NCBI GenBank assembly: GCA_003153575.1 | Contig: PLZW01000005.1 | Coordinates: 11,171 to 72,954 of the forward strand | Origin: Acidimicrobiaceae bacterium | GTDB lineage: Bacteria > Actinomycetota > Acidimicrobiia > Acidimicrobiales > RAAP-2 | DNA length: 61,784 nucleotides | Direction of reading: 5' to 3' | Shown: piece by piece, positions 49,621-57,440 of the stretch | Numbering within the stretch: the first letter of the stretch is position 1 | Layout: each line of letters starts with the position of its first letter | Translations under genes and position numbers: made by a program | Notes under the pieces: model-generated | The model's input: the letters and a program-made list of their open reading frames with translations, nothing else | Database searches by the model: none | Told to the model about the DNA's origin: nothing

Positions 49621-50112
49621 GTGGTGACCGGTGACGGCCGTCACGATGCGCTGTCCACCGGGCCGGCCCGACTGGTCGTCGCGATGGGAGTCGTGGCCGC
49701 GGTCGTCTTGGCCGACCAGCTGACGAAGTGGTGGGCGGTCGACCGCCTGGTGTCCGGTCCGGTCCACGTCGTGTGGCGCCTCGATTTCGCCCTCTCCTAC
49801 AACACGGGTTCGGCCTTCAGCCTCTTCCAGGGGGCCACCGTCGCGATCGTGGTCGTAGCCGTCGCCCTGGTGGCGGTGCTGCTGGTGCTCGTCTGGCGTG
49901 CCCCCACCCTCGGACGGGCCGCCATCCTCGGCCTGATCCTCGGAGGGGCCCTCGGCAATCTCAGCGACCGGTTCTTCCGGGACCTGCACGGCGGGGTCGT
50001 CGACTTCGTCGACTTCCATTTCTTCCCCAGTTTCAACGTGGCCGACTCGTGCATCACGATCGGCTGCATCCTGTTGGTCATCTCCCTCCTGCGAGACGGT
50101 TCGGGCGCGTGA
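49621..50112 (+). CDS. lspA: Lipoprotein signal peptidase
   Basis: A 163-residue aspartic membrane protease (signal peptidase II) with four membrane segments. ADQLTKWW, SYNTGSAFSLF, GGALGNLSDR (first catalytic Asp) and VVDFVDFHFFPSFNVADSCI (second Asp) are the conserved boxes. GTG49621 is the first in-frame start after the upstream gene. The stop overlaps rluD. Confidence 0.95.
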   Translation: MVTGDGRHDALSTGPARLVVAMGVVAAVVLADQLTKWWAVDRLVSGPVHVVWRLDFALSYNTGSAFSLFQGATVAIVVVAVALVAVLLVLVWRAPTLGRAAILGLILGGALGNLSDRFFRDLHGGVVDFVDFHFFPSFNVADSCITIGCILLVISLLRDGSGA

Positions 50113-51053
50113 CCGCACTGTCGGTGGTGGTCCCGGGCTCGCTGGAAGGGGTCCGTGTCGACCGGGCCGTGGCCCTGCTCGCCGACGTGTCCCGTTCAGC
50201 CGTCGATGCTCTGGTGGCCGATGGACGGGTACGACTCGACGGGAAGGTCGTCTCCAGTCGGAGCACGCATCTGCACGAGGGCCAGACCCTCGACGTGGAC
50301 CGTCCTGACGAGGAGGTGCGGACCGGTCCGGTCGGTGACCCGACCGTCGAGGTGGTGGTCGTGTACGAGGACGCCGACGTGATTGTGATCGACAAGCCGG
50401 CCGGGCTGGTCGTCCATCCCGGGGCCGGGCACCGCTCGGGCACCCTCGTGCACGGACTGGTGGCCCGCTACCCGGAGCTGTCGGGGTTGCCCGCCGCAGT
50501 CGGCTCCGAACCTGACCGTCCGGGGATCGTGCACCGCCTCGACCGCGGCACCTCGGGCCTCATGGTCGTGGCCCGCAGCCCGGAGGCCTATGACTCGCTG
50601 GTGGGACAGTTGTCGGCCCGCGCCGTGTCCCGCACCTACCGGGCCCTCGTGCTCGGTACCGTGGAGGGCGAGTCGGGACTGGTCGACGCCCCGATCGGTC
50701 GCTCGGTCAGCTCACCCACCCGGATGGCCATATCTCGGAAGGGCAAGGAGGCGCGCACCAGGTATCAGGTGGAGCAGCGATTCACCACGCCGGCGCCGAC
50801 CACGCTGGTGCGGGCCTCACTCGAGACCGGTCGGACCCATCAGATCCGGGTCCACCTGTCGGCCATCGGCCATCCGGTGGTGGGGGACGATCCCTACAGC
50901 CAGGGCCGGTCACTGCCGGGGGCGACGGTCGCCCGCCCGTTCCTCCATGCCTACGCGCTGGCCTTCGACCACCCGTCGACCGGGGAACGGCTGTCGTGGT
51001 CGTCGGAACTACCCGAAGACCTGGCCGCCCAGCTTGCGCTCCTCGGGGAGTAG
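50109..51053 (+). CDS. rluD: 23S rRNA pseudouridine synthase RluD-type
   Basis: A 314-residue RluA-family enzyme. An N-terminal S4 domain (VRVDRAVALLADVSRSAVDALVADGRV) precedes the catalytic domain with HRLDRGTSGLM (catalytic Asp) and TGRTHQIRVHL. GTG50109 overlaps the lspA stop. The lspA-rluD pairing is widely conserved. Confidence 0.95.
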   Translation: MTALSVVVPGSLEGVRVDRAVALLADVSRSAVDALVADGRVRLDGKVVSSRSTHLHEGQTLDVDRPDEEVRTGPVGDPTVEVVVVYEDADVIVIDKPAGLVVHPGAGHRSGTLVHGLVARYPELSGLPAAVGSEPDRPGIVHRLDRGTSGLMVVARSPEAYDSLVGQLSARAVSRTYRALVLGTVEGESGLVDAPIGRSVSSPTRMAISRKGKEARTRYQVEQRFTTPAPTTLVRASLETGRTHQIRVHLSAIGHPVVGDDPYSQGRSLPGATVARPFLHAYALAFDHPSTGERLSWSSELPEDLAAQLALLGE

Positions 51054-51098
51054 GTCCCGGACCGGAGCGGGGTGACCCCGGTGTCGCCATCGGGGCGG

Positions 51099-51104
51099 TA
51101 CGGT
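51099..51104 (+). promoter_or_regulatory. -10 element (TACGGT) downstream of rluD
   Basis: TACGGT ends 6 nt before GTG51111, which opens a 29-codon leader ORF before the DinB-fold gene. Confidence 0.4.
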
Positions 51105-51110
51105 ACGCCG

Positions 51111-51200
51111 GTGCGGTGGAGACCATGCCCGGTCGGACCCGGGTCGCCCGGAGCGGTCGTCGCCCGGACCGGCGGGTCCGGGCACCGCCACGAGGCCTGA
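51111..51200 (+). other. 29-codon leader ORF
   Basis: GTG51111 (VRWRPCPVGPG) runs to TGA51198-51200, 11 nt before GTG51212. It resembles the dapA and miaB leaders in starting just after a -10, but its stop does not overlap the next gene. It may be untranslated. Confidence 0.25.
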
Positions 51201-51211
51201 GGACCGACACC

Positions 51212-51691
51212 GTGGCGGACCGACGCACGCCGCTCCGCCTGACCACGGAGAAGGAGACACTCCAGGAGTTCCTCGACTATCTCCGGGAGTCGCTGATCCT
51301 CAAGGTGGAAGGGTTGACCGAAGACGCGGTTCGTGTTTCCCTGGTCCCGTCGGGGACCACGTTGCTCGGACTGGTCAAGCACCTGGTGGCGGTCGAGACG
51401 ATGTGGCTCCACTACGCATTCGCCGGACTCGACGTCGACCTCGGTCGGGACGGCCTCGAACCGACCGACACCATCGCGTCGGTGACGGCGGCGTACCGTT
51501 CGACGGCGGAGGAGAGCAATCGGATCATCGCCGACTGCGACGACCTCGAGCGCCTGTGTGCGAGGACCTTGACGACACCCGAGCCGTTGTCCCTCCGTTG
51601 GGTGCTGGTCCACCTGGTGGAAGAGACCGCCCGCCACGCCGGCCACGCCGACATCCTGCGCGAGCAGATCGACGGGTCGGTCGGACGGTGA
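51212..51691 (+). CDS. DinB-fold (DUF664) protein
   Basis: A 159-residue four-helix protein. LLGLVKHLVAVETMWLHYAF and LRWVLVHLVEETARHAGHADILREQIDG supply the three metal-site histidines of the DinB/YfiT superfamily, some of which are thiol-dependent S-transferases. GTG51212 is chosen from family length; ATG51125 in frame would add 29 Arg-rich residues. Function unknown. Confidence 0.85.
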   Translation: MADRRTPLRLTTEKETLQEFLDYLRESLILKVEGLTEDAVRVSLVPSGTTLLGLVKHLVAVETMWLHYAFAGLDVDLGRDGLEPTDTIASVTAAYRSTAEESNRIIADCDDLERLCARTLTTPEPLSLRWVLVHLVEETARHAGHADILREQIDGSVGR

Positions 51692-51870
51692 CCCGCTGAT
51701 ACCGGGCGAGCACCACCTGTCCCGGTGGCGCAGGACCGGATCGTGGTACCGGCCTCAGTCCGGCTGTCGGCCTCGGCCTCCCGAATCCAGCATCGGCCAA
51801 TCGGCACGTTCGGCGCGGACAGGACCTAACATCCTCGACGTCCGAGTCCCCGCCGAACGAAGGGCCGTCG

Positions 51871-52953
51871 ATGAGCTACCGGGTCGTCCAGTGGGCCACC
51901 GGCAACCAGGGGGTGGAGGCCATCCGTGCCGTCCTCGACCGTCCCGACCTCGAGCTGGTCGGGGCCAAGGTGTACGGCGCCGACAAGGAGGGGGTCGATG
52001 CCGGCGTCCTGGCCGGTCGGGAGCCCTGCGGGGTGCTCGCCACCCGGGACATCGACGAGATCCTGGCCCTGGGGGCCGACTGCGTGGCCTACTTCCCGCG
52101 GCACACCTCGCTCGACGAGGTCTGCCGGATCCTGGCCAGCGGGGCCAACGTCACCACCACGGCCTTCCTCTTCCACCCGAGGTCGCTGCCGGCCGCAGAC
52201 CTGGCCCGGCTCGAGTCGGCGTGCGCCGACGGCGGCTCGTCGGTGCACGGCACCGGCCTCAATCCGGGGAACTTGAGCGGGGTGCTGCCTCTCGCCCTCT
52301 CGGGCATGTCCCGGACCATCGAAAAGGTGACCCTCCAGGAGCGGGCCGACTGGTCCTTCTACGAGTCGACCCACATCACTTTCGACAACATGTGCTTCGG
52401 CCGGCCCGCCGAGGAGGTCACCGAGGAGGCCAGCGACTTCCTGCGGTTCAACAGCGGGATCTTCCAGGAGGAGGTGGCGCTGATCGGCGAGTCGCTGGGT
52501 GCCGGATTGGACGAGATCACCGCTTCGGTGGAACTGGCAGTGGCGGCGGAGGACCACGAGATCTTCGGCATCCCGCTCGAGGCCGGAACGGTGTCGGGGC
52601 AGCGCTGGCACTGGCAGGGGCTGCGGGCGGGCCAGGTCCTGGTGGAGATCGAGACGCTGTGGACGGTGGGCGGCGAGTACCCGTCCCACCGGCCGACCCC
52701 GCTCGATGGTTGGACCCTCACCCTCGAAGGCGAGCCCTCGATCCGGGCCCACCTGCTCACCTTGATGTCCTACGAGCGGCCGCTCCCGCTGGCCGAGCAC
52801 GTGCGGGCGGCCAGCATCGCCACCGCCATGCAGGCCGTGAACGCCATTCCGGTGCTGTGCCAGGCCCCACCCGGTGTGCGCACCATGGCCGACCTGCCCC
52901 TGGTGCGGGCCGGATTCGGGTTCGGGAACGCCACCCCCGCGCCCCCCTATTGA
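51871..52953 (+). CDS. Dihydrodipicolinate reductase-like NAD(P)-binding protein
   Basis: A 360-residue protein with a Rossmann start YRVVQWATGNQGVEAIRAVL. It matches the actinobacterial family annotated as dihydrodipicolinate reductase-like or NAD(P)H-dependent amine dehydrogenase. It lacks the ELHHxxKxDAPSGT motif of DapB, so it is not a second DapB. The true substrate is unknown. TAACAT (51827-51832) is a possible -10, with a 30-nt leader. It is convergent with the sigma factor gene. Confidence 0.78.
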   Translation: MSYRVVQWATGNQGVEAIRAVLDRPDLELVGAKVYGADKEGVDAGVLAGREPCGVLATRDIDEILALGADCVAYFPRHTSLDEVCRILASGANVTTTAFLFHPRSLPAADLARLESACADGGSSVHGTGLNPGNLSGVLPLALSGMSRTIEKVTLQERADWSFYESTHITFDNMCFGRPAEEVTEEASDFLRFNSGIFQEEVALIGESLGAGLDEITASVELAVAAEDHEIFGIPLEAGTVSGQRWHWQGLRAGQVLVEIETLWTVGGEYPSHRPTPLDGWTLTLEGEPSIRAHLLTLMSYERPLPLAEHVRAASIATAMQAVNAIPVLCQAPPGVRTMADLPLVRAGFGFGNATPAPPY

Positions 52954-53021
52954 CCGAATGACCGGACGGGCCCACTGAACGGTCGGGGCCGGGCGGCATC
53001 GCCGGTCCCGCAGGGACAGGC

Positions 53022-53969
53022 TCAGGCAGCCTCGTGGGCGGCCTCGAGGACGTCGCTGATGGACAGCACCTCCAGCGCCTCGGCCTCGGCCTGGCGGACC
53101 TTGCGGACGCCGATGCCCATCCGCTCCGCGGTGGTCTGCAGCGATGCCGGGTCGGTGCCGTCGAAGCCGAACCGGTGGCGGATGACCTCCCGCTGGAGGC
53201 CGGACAGCCGGTCCACCGCCTGGCGGACCAGGTCGAGGGTGAGCTCGGAGGTGACATCGTCCTCGAAATCGCTCTGGTCGGTCGAGACGAGATCGCCCAG
53301 CGTGGCCGTCGAGTCGGCAGCCGCAGGCTGGTCGAGGCTGGCCACCACACGGGCGGCACGGGTGAGGTCCTCGCGCACGTGGGCAGTGGTGTTCGTTGCG
53401 TCGTCGAGCTCGGCGTCGGTCGGCGGGCGTTGCAGCTGGTGGGTGAGCTCCCACATGGCAGCGTCCACCTGCTGGTTGCGCTCGGCCACCTCCATCGGGA
53501 GGCGGATGGTGCGACCGTGCTGTTGGACGGCCCGCTGCAGGGCTTGGCGGATCCACCAGGTGGCGTACGTGGAGAATCGGAAGCCCCGCTCCCAGTCGAA
53601 CTTGTCGACGGCCCGCATCAGGCCGAACGTACCCTCCTGGATCAGGTCGGGCAGGTCCACGCCCCGGTCCTGGTAGCGGCGGGCCCAGTGGACGACCAGG
53701 CGGAGGTTGGCGGCCACCATCTCCCGGCGGGCGGCGTCGTCGCCGGCCGCGACACGCTTGGCCAGCTCGGTCTGGGCGTCGTGATCGGGCAGTGGGTGGT
53801 GGTCGAGGTCACGCAGGAAGAGCCCGAGACTGTCGGCCTCCGAACCCCGGTTGCGGTTGGCGGCGGCCTTGGCCTGCGCCGTCCGGGCGGAGGCGGGCCC
53901 TTGTGCACCGCTCGCGGCCCTGGAGGGACTCGATGCCTGGTTATGCGCTGTCGCCGTGCGGGTAGTCAT
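53022..53969 (-). CDS. RNA polymerase sigma-70 family factor (group 1/2 type)
   Basis: A 315-residue sigma factor. Region 1.2 (DSLGLFLRDLDHHPLPDHDAQTELAKRV), region 2 (NLRLVVHWARRYQDRGVDLPDLIQEGTFGLMRAVDKFDWERGFRFSTYATWWIRQAL), region 3 and region 4 (RLSGLQREVIRHRFGFDG) are all present. An Ala/Ser/Arg-rich N-terminus of about 45 residues replaces the long region 1.1. It resembles non-essential SigB/HrdA-type factors more than a housekeeping RpoD, which usually has longer 1.1. Start ATG (complement 53967-53969) has GAGGAGAGGG directly upstream; an earlier in-frame ATG is possible. Confidence 0.9.
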   Translation of the reverse strand: MTTRTATAHNQASSPSRAASGAQGPASARTAQAKAAANRNRGSEADSLGLFLRDLDHHPLPDHDAQTELAKRVAAGDDAARREMVAANLRLVVHWARRYQDRGVDLPDLIQEGTFGLMRAVDKFDWERGFRFSTYATWWIRQALQRAVQQHGRTIRLPMEVAERNQQVDAAMWELTHQLQRPPTDAELDDATNTTAHVREDLTRAARVVASLDQPAAADSTATLGDLVSTDQSDFEDDVTSELTLDLVRQAVDRLSGLQREVIRHRFGFDGTDPASLQTTAERMGIGVRKVRQAEAEALEVLSISDVLEAAHEAA

Positions 53970-54134
53970 CCCTCTCCTCGTCATGCTGGTGGAACCTGTA
54001 CACCCCACAACGCCGATCCCGTCCCGTACATTCCTGCCCGGACCGTGGATTCAGAGCGGATTCTCGGCCATCGTGGGCGCACGGGAGCACCAGGCGGTTT
54101 GCGCCAGTGGTATTCGGAGTGCTCGGCTGCACGG

Positions 54135-54704
54135 ATGACTCCTCTGCAACCCCGGGTCGTCCTGATCCGCCACGGCGAGACGGCGTGGAGCCGTGAACGG
54201 CGCCACACCGGTCGCACCGACATCCCGCTCACGCCGGAGGGCGAGGCCCGGGCGGCTGATCTCGGGCCCCGCCTGACCGGGTGGAAGTTCGCCGCGGTCC
54301 TCGTCAGCCCTCTGTCCCGGGCCACCCGCACCGCCGAACTGGCCGGGCTGTCGGCCCCCGAGGTCACCCCCGACCTCGTCGAGTGGGACTACGGCGACTA
54401 CGAGGGCCGGACGACGACAGCCATCCGGGAGGACCATCCGGGCTGGGACGTGTTCGGTGACGGCGTCCCCGGCGGCGAGACCCTGCACCAGGTGGCCGTC
54501 CGGGCCGACCGGGTCATCACCCGGATCCGGGCCGGCTCGGGCGATGTGGCCTGTGTGGCCCACGCCCACCTGCTTCGGGTCCTGGCCGTCCGTTGGCTCG
54601 GTGTCGACCCGGTGTCGGGTCGCTACCTGGTCCTCGGACCTGCCTCGATCAGCGTGCTGGGATGGGAGCGCGAACAGGCCGTGATCGAGCACTGGAACAC
54701 CTGA
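54135..54704 (+). CDS. Histidine phosphatase superfamily protein
   Basis: A 189-residue phosphoglycerate-mutase-like phosphatase. LIRHGETAWS carries the phospho-accepting His; SPLSRATRTAEL and CVAHAHLLRVLAVRWLG give the second Arg and His. WDYGDYEGRTTTAIREDHPGW is typical. The substrate cannot be told. ATG54135 gives the RHG motif at residue 11. Convergent with the broken membrane gene. Confidence 0.88.
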   Translation: MTPLQPRVVLIRHGETAWSRERRHTGRTDIPLTPEGEARAADLGPRLTGWKFAAVLVSPLSRATRTAELAGLSAPEVTPDLVEWDYGDYEGRTTTAIREDHPGWDVFGDGVPGGETLHQVAVRADRVITRIRAGSGDVACVAHAHLLRVLAVRWLGVDPVSGRYLVLGPASISVLGWEREQAVIEHWNT

Positions 54705-54754
54705 GACCCGACTGCGGCACCATCGGGGACGCGCCGCGTGCTGAATTACGGGCC

Positions 54755-55912
54755 TCAGAGCTGCGGGCCGTCAGGTCGGCGTTCGTGCTCCGGGATGATG
54801 CGCCCCGCCCCGGGCGGGACCGAGGTGGGCTGGCGGTCGGTCGGGCGGACCGGCTCGATGGACTCCCCCCTGAACTGGCGGCGAGGGCCGGTCCATTTGG
54901 CCGGCGGGGCGTCGAGCCGGAACGCCAAGGCGTAGGCGACCGACTCGTAGTTGACGCGCCAACCCCGGAAGTGGGCCCACGCTTCGTCCCGCGGCCGGGT
55001 CGCCGGGAGACCCGTCGCCGCCAGCCGTTCGAAGGCCTCGTCGAACTTGTCCCGTCCGAGCACGATGGGCTGGTCCGGGTCCGGGTCCGGGTCGAAGGGC
55101 ATCCGGGCGCCCTGGGCGATGTCCCTCAGGCAGGTGAACCCCATGCGGATGCACATGCGGGCCTCGATGGGGGCGCCCACCGGGTCCATGGCCAGCGTGA
55201 GGGCGGCGGCGTCCATGACGGCGATGAGACTGACGATCCAGGAGTTCAGGGCCCGCGGGGAGCGCAGGTACAGGAGCGAGGGGTAGGTCGAGTGGCTCTC
55301 GGCGACGTCGGCGGCCCACCGTTCCCACTCGGCGAACAGGTTGGCCAGATTGTCGATGCTGCCGACCAGCTGATGGCGGATGAGCAGTTCGGGTCCCCAG
55401 GCCGGAGAGCCGGCCCGGCTCTCGAGGAGGGTGACCAGGGTCTCACGGCGGTTGTACGCCGAGTACAGGGTGGGCAGGTAGGCGATCTGGAGGGCCACCA
55501 GCACCATGCCCGTGCCGGCGGCGATGAAATCGACGAACTTGGATCCCTCGGCGTGGCTGAGGGTGAAGCCCAGGGTGGACACCGAGGACCCGGCCTCGGT
55601 GAACGCGGAGGCGAACGAGCCGTGGGCGATGGCCTAGTTGACGAGGGTGAACCCGACCATGGTCATGGCGAGCCAGGTGATGAGCAGCACGACCAGGGCC
55701 ACGGGCTCGGAGAGGGCCAGGACGCGGTCCTTGGCCGGATAGGTCCGGGTCAGATGGGACACACGCCGGAACGCGGTCCGTACCACGAGCACGGGGTAGA
55801 CCACCAGGCTCGTTGCCGGACGGGGGACGATCAGGACCGTCAGCACGCTGTTGGCCGTGCCCAGGAGCACGACGATCCCGGCCAGCAGCACGACGACGCG
55901 CACGAAGGTCAC
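54755..55912 (-). pseudogene. Membrane protein gene interrupted by an amber codon
   Basis: From GTG (complement 55910-55912) the frame reads VTFVRVVVLLAGIVVLLG and two or three more membrane segments, then hits TAG at 55636-55634 after residue 92 (GFTLVN-stop). The same frame continues with AIAHGSFASAFTEAGSSVSTLGF, another membrane segment (FIAAGTGMVLVALQIAYLPTL) and a long cytoplasmic domain to TGA54755. Downstream coding character is intact and there is no other frameshift, so this looks like one 385-residue protein with a single nonsense change (for example TGG to TAG). The fold resembles small ion-channel-like proteins with a pore-loop segment, without a TVGYG filter. A split pair of genes, suppression or an assembly error are alternatives. 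Confidence 0.72.
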
Positions 55913-55931
55913 CGCTGGTGGGGCGCGGGGA

Positions 55932-56384
55932 TCAGACGGCCGCGTCGCGGGTGACGGGCACCCGACCCTGGGCGCGCGCCACCATGTCGGCCAACGTGAA
56001 CGAGTCCAGGTGGGTCCGCATGTGCTCACCCACGTCGGCCCACACCGTCAGGAGGACGCACTGACCCTCGTGGTCGCAGGCGCCGTTCTCGTGGGGGACG
56101 CCGAAGTCACCCGCCACGATGGGACCGTCGACGGCCGCCACGATCTGGGAGAGCGTGATGTCCTCGGGAGGGTGGGCCAGCACGTAGCCGCCCCCCACCC
56201 CGCGCTTGGATCGCACGAGGCCGGCACCTTTCAGAGCCAGGAGGATCTGTTCGAGATAGGGCTGGGGGAGTCCGGTGCGCTCCGCGATGTCACGTACCGC
56301 CGTCGGACCCTCGCCACCGTCGGCGTGGAGGGCCAGCGACAGCAGGGCACGGCTGGCGTAGTCCCCGCGGGTCGATACCTTCAC
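55932..56384 (-). CDS. Rrf2-family transcriptional regulator
   Basis: A 150-residue regulator starting MKVSTRGDYASRALLSLALH, with winged helix-turn-helix (DIAERTGLPQPYLEQILLALKGAGLVRSKRG) at about 32-61. C103-X5-C109 (GACDHEGQC) matches the spacing of the first two IscR cluster cysteines; the third position, 115, is Trp. It may bind an Fe-S cluster with a different ligand or sense redox by thiols. The gene begins 6 nt after TAGCAT. The broken membrane gene follows on the same strand. Confidence 0.9.
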   Translation of the reverse strand: MKVSTRGDYASRALLSLALHADGGEGPTAVRDIAERTGLPQPYLEQILLALKGAGLVRSKRGVGGGYVLAHPPEDITLSQIVAAVDGPIVAGDFGVPHENGACDHEGQCVLLTVWADVGEHMRTHLDSFTLADMVARAQGRVPVTRDAAV

Positions 56385-56390
56385 AGTCCC

Positions 56391-56396
56391 ATGCTA
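56391..56396 (-). promoter_or_regulatory. -10 element (TAGCAT) for the Rrf2 gene
   Basis: On the reverse strand TAGCAT ends 6 nt before GTG56384; a leaderless transcript is predicted. Confidence 0.5.
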
Positions 56397-56508
56397 TTGC
56401 CTGCACAGCGGATAGGGGGTGTGCCTCCGTGTGGTGCCAGGGGCTCGGTGGCGCAGTCATCGGGGTCGTTGACCGCAGCCGTGAGCCGGGGGGCGGCCGG
56501 GTGCGGGG

Positions 56509-57180
56509 TCAGCGTCCGAGCTTGCCGGCGGCGAGGTCCTCGGCCATGGCCCACCCGAAGGTGACCAGGCGGCCCCCGCCTGAGCAGTCGATCGACTCGA
56601 AGAAGGTGACGTACTCGGGTGCCGGCTCGGATTTGTGACTGGCGAAGTCGAATCCACCGGACTCGCAGCCGTCGCCCGTCACCACGAAGCTGCGGTCGTC
56701 GATGCGGCCGTCCGCCCCGAAGCGCTTGGCCAGGCGGCGTCCCCAGGCACGCTCCTCGCCGGTCGCCTTCTGGGTCGGCGCGGGAACGACGTCCGTCAGG
56801 CCGGCGAAGGCCTTGAATCCGTCGGGACCGAGGAGCCGCGTGCCCACCAGGACGTCCTCGTCGGGAAAGGCCAGGAGGGCCCGACGGTACTTGTCACCCA
56901 TCATGGCCCGCAGGACCGTGTCGGACCGGGAGGTCCGGTCCACGGTGGCCAGGCCGATCAGGAGCGAGGGGGTGCCCCCGATCCGCTCGAGGGTGGAGAA
57001 GGAGTAGCCACGGAGCTTGGTGCCTTCGCGGGCCCGGGTGACCAGCACCCACTCCTCCCGCTGTTTCGAAAGGAACCCGATGTCGAATCGGGGCTCCCGC
57101 TCAGCGCACAGATCGGCCATCTCGGCCAGCTCGGCGTCACTGATCGACGTGCAATCCTTGGTTTCCACCTGGATGGACAT
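56509..57180 (-). CDS. Hypothetical protein
   Basis: A 223-residue cytoplasmic protein not recognised. It begins MSIQVETKDCTSISDAELAEMADLC and has mixed alpha/beta character (WVLVTRAREGTKLRGYSFSTLERIGG; GLATVDRTSRSDTVLRAMMGDKYRRALLAFP), vaguely reminiscent of acyl-CoA acyltransferase layouts, but no acetyl-CoA loop is visible. GAGGAG lies 13 nt before the start. It has a good promoter (57338-57310) and a hairpin in the leader. Confidence 0.75.
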   Translation of the reverse strand: MSIQVETKDCTSISDAELAEMADLCAEREPRFDIGFLSKQREEWVLVTRAREGTKLRGYSFSTLERIGGTPSLLIGLATVDRTSRSDTVLRAMMGDKYRRALLAFPDEDVLVGTRLLGPDGFKAFAGLTDVVPAPTQKATGEERAWGRRLAKRFGADGRIDDRSFVVTGDGCESGGFDFASHKSEPAPEYVTFFESIDCSGGGRLVTFGWAMAEDLAAGKLGR

Positions 57181-57243
57181 ATGTCGTTCCGTACTCCTCG
57201 ATCTCCCTGCGACTGCATCCCCCGCGCCCGGTGAATCGTGGTC

Positions 57244-57283
57244 CCCGGAACGTGCCACCGCAGGGGAAGGGCCTCGTTCCGGG
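57244..57283 (-). other. Inverted repeat in the leader of the hypothetical gene
   Basis: CCCGGAACG (57244-57252) and CGTTCCGGG (57275-57283), a perfect 9-bp inverted repeat around 22 nt. It lies 20-60 nt after the predicted start. Candidate operator, RNA stem, or dnaE terminator. Confidence 0.5.
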
Positions 57284-57309
57284 TCACCCACGCCGGGCGC
57301 CGTTCATTG

Positions 57310-57338
57310 ATTTTACGGGATTTCCGGCCCCGTGTCGT
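57310..57338 (-). promoter_or_regulatory. Promoter for the hypothetical gene
   Basis: Reverse strand ACGACA (57338-57333) and TAAAAT (57315-57310), spacing exactly 17 bp. Leader of about 120 nt. It separates the gene from dnaE upstream. Confidence 0.6.
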
Positions 57339-57440
57339 ATCCGACCCTCCTCCGGGCCATCCCGAGGCCCTGACCAGGACCGGGAATAGTCTACCGGGAC
57401 CGGCGACCCCGGCGTCCGGGACCCGAGTTCTGACGGGTCG

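Noticed and set aside
51871-52953. Second dapB
   Set aside because: Shares only a Rossmann start; lacks the HHxxKxDAPSGT catalytic motif present in the 1891-2715 gene.
53034-54704. 556-codon forward frame running into the histidine phosphatase
   Set aside because: The upstream part is antisense to the sigma factor; the phosphatase motif begins right after ATG54135.
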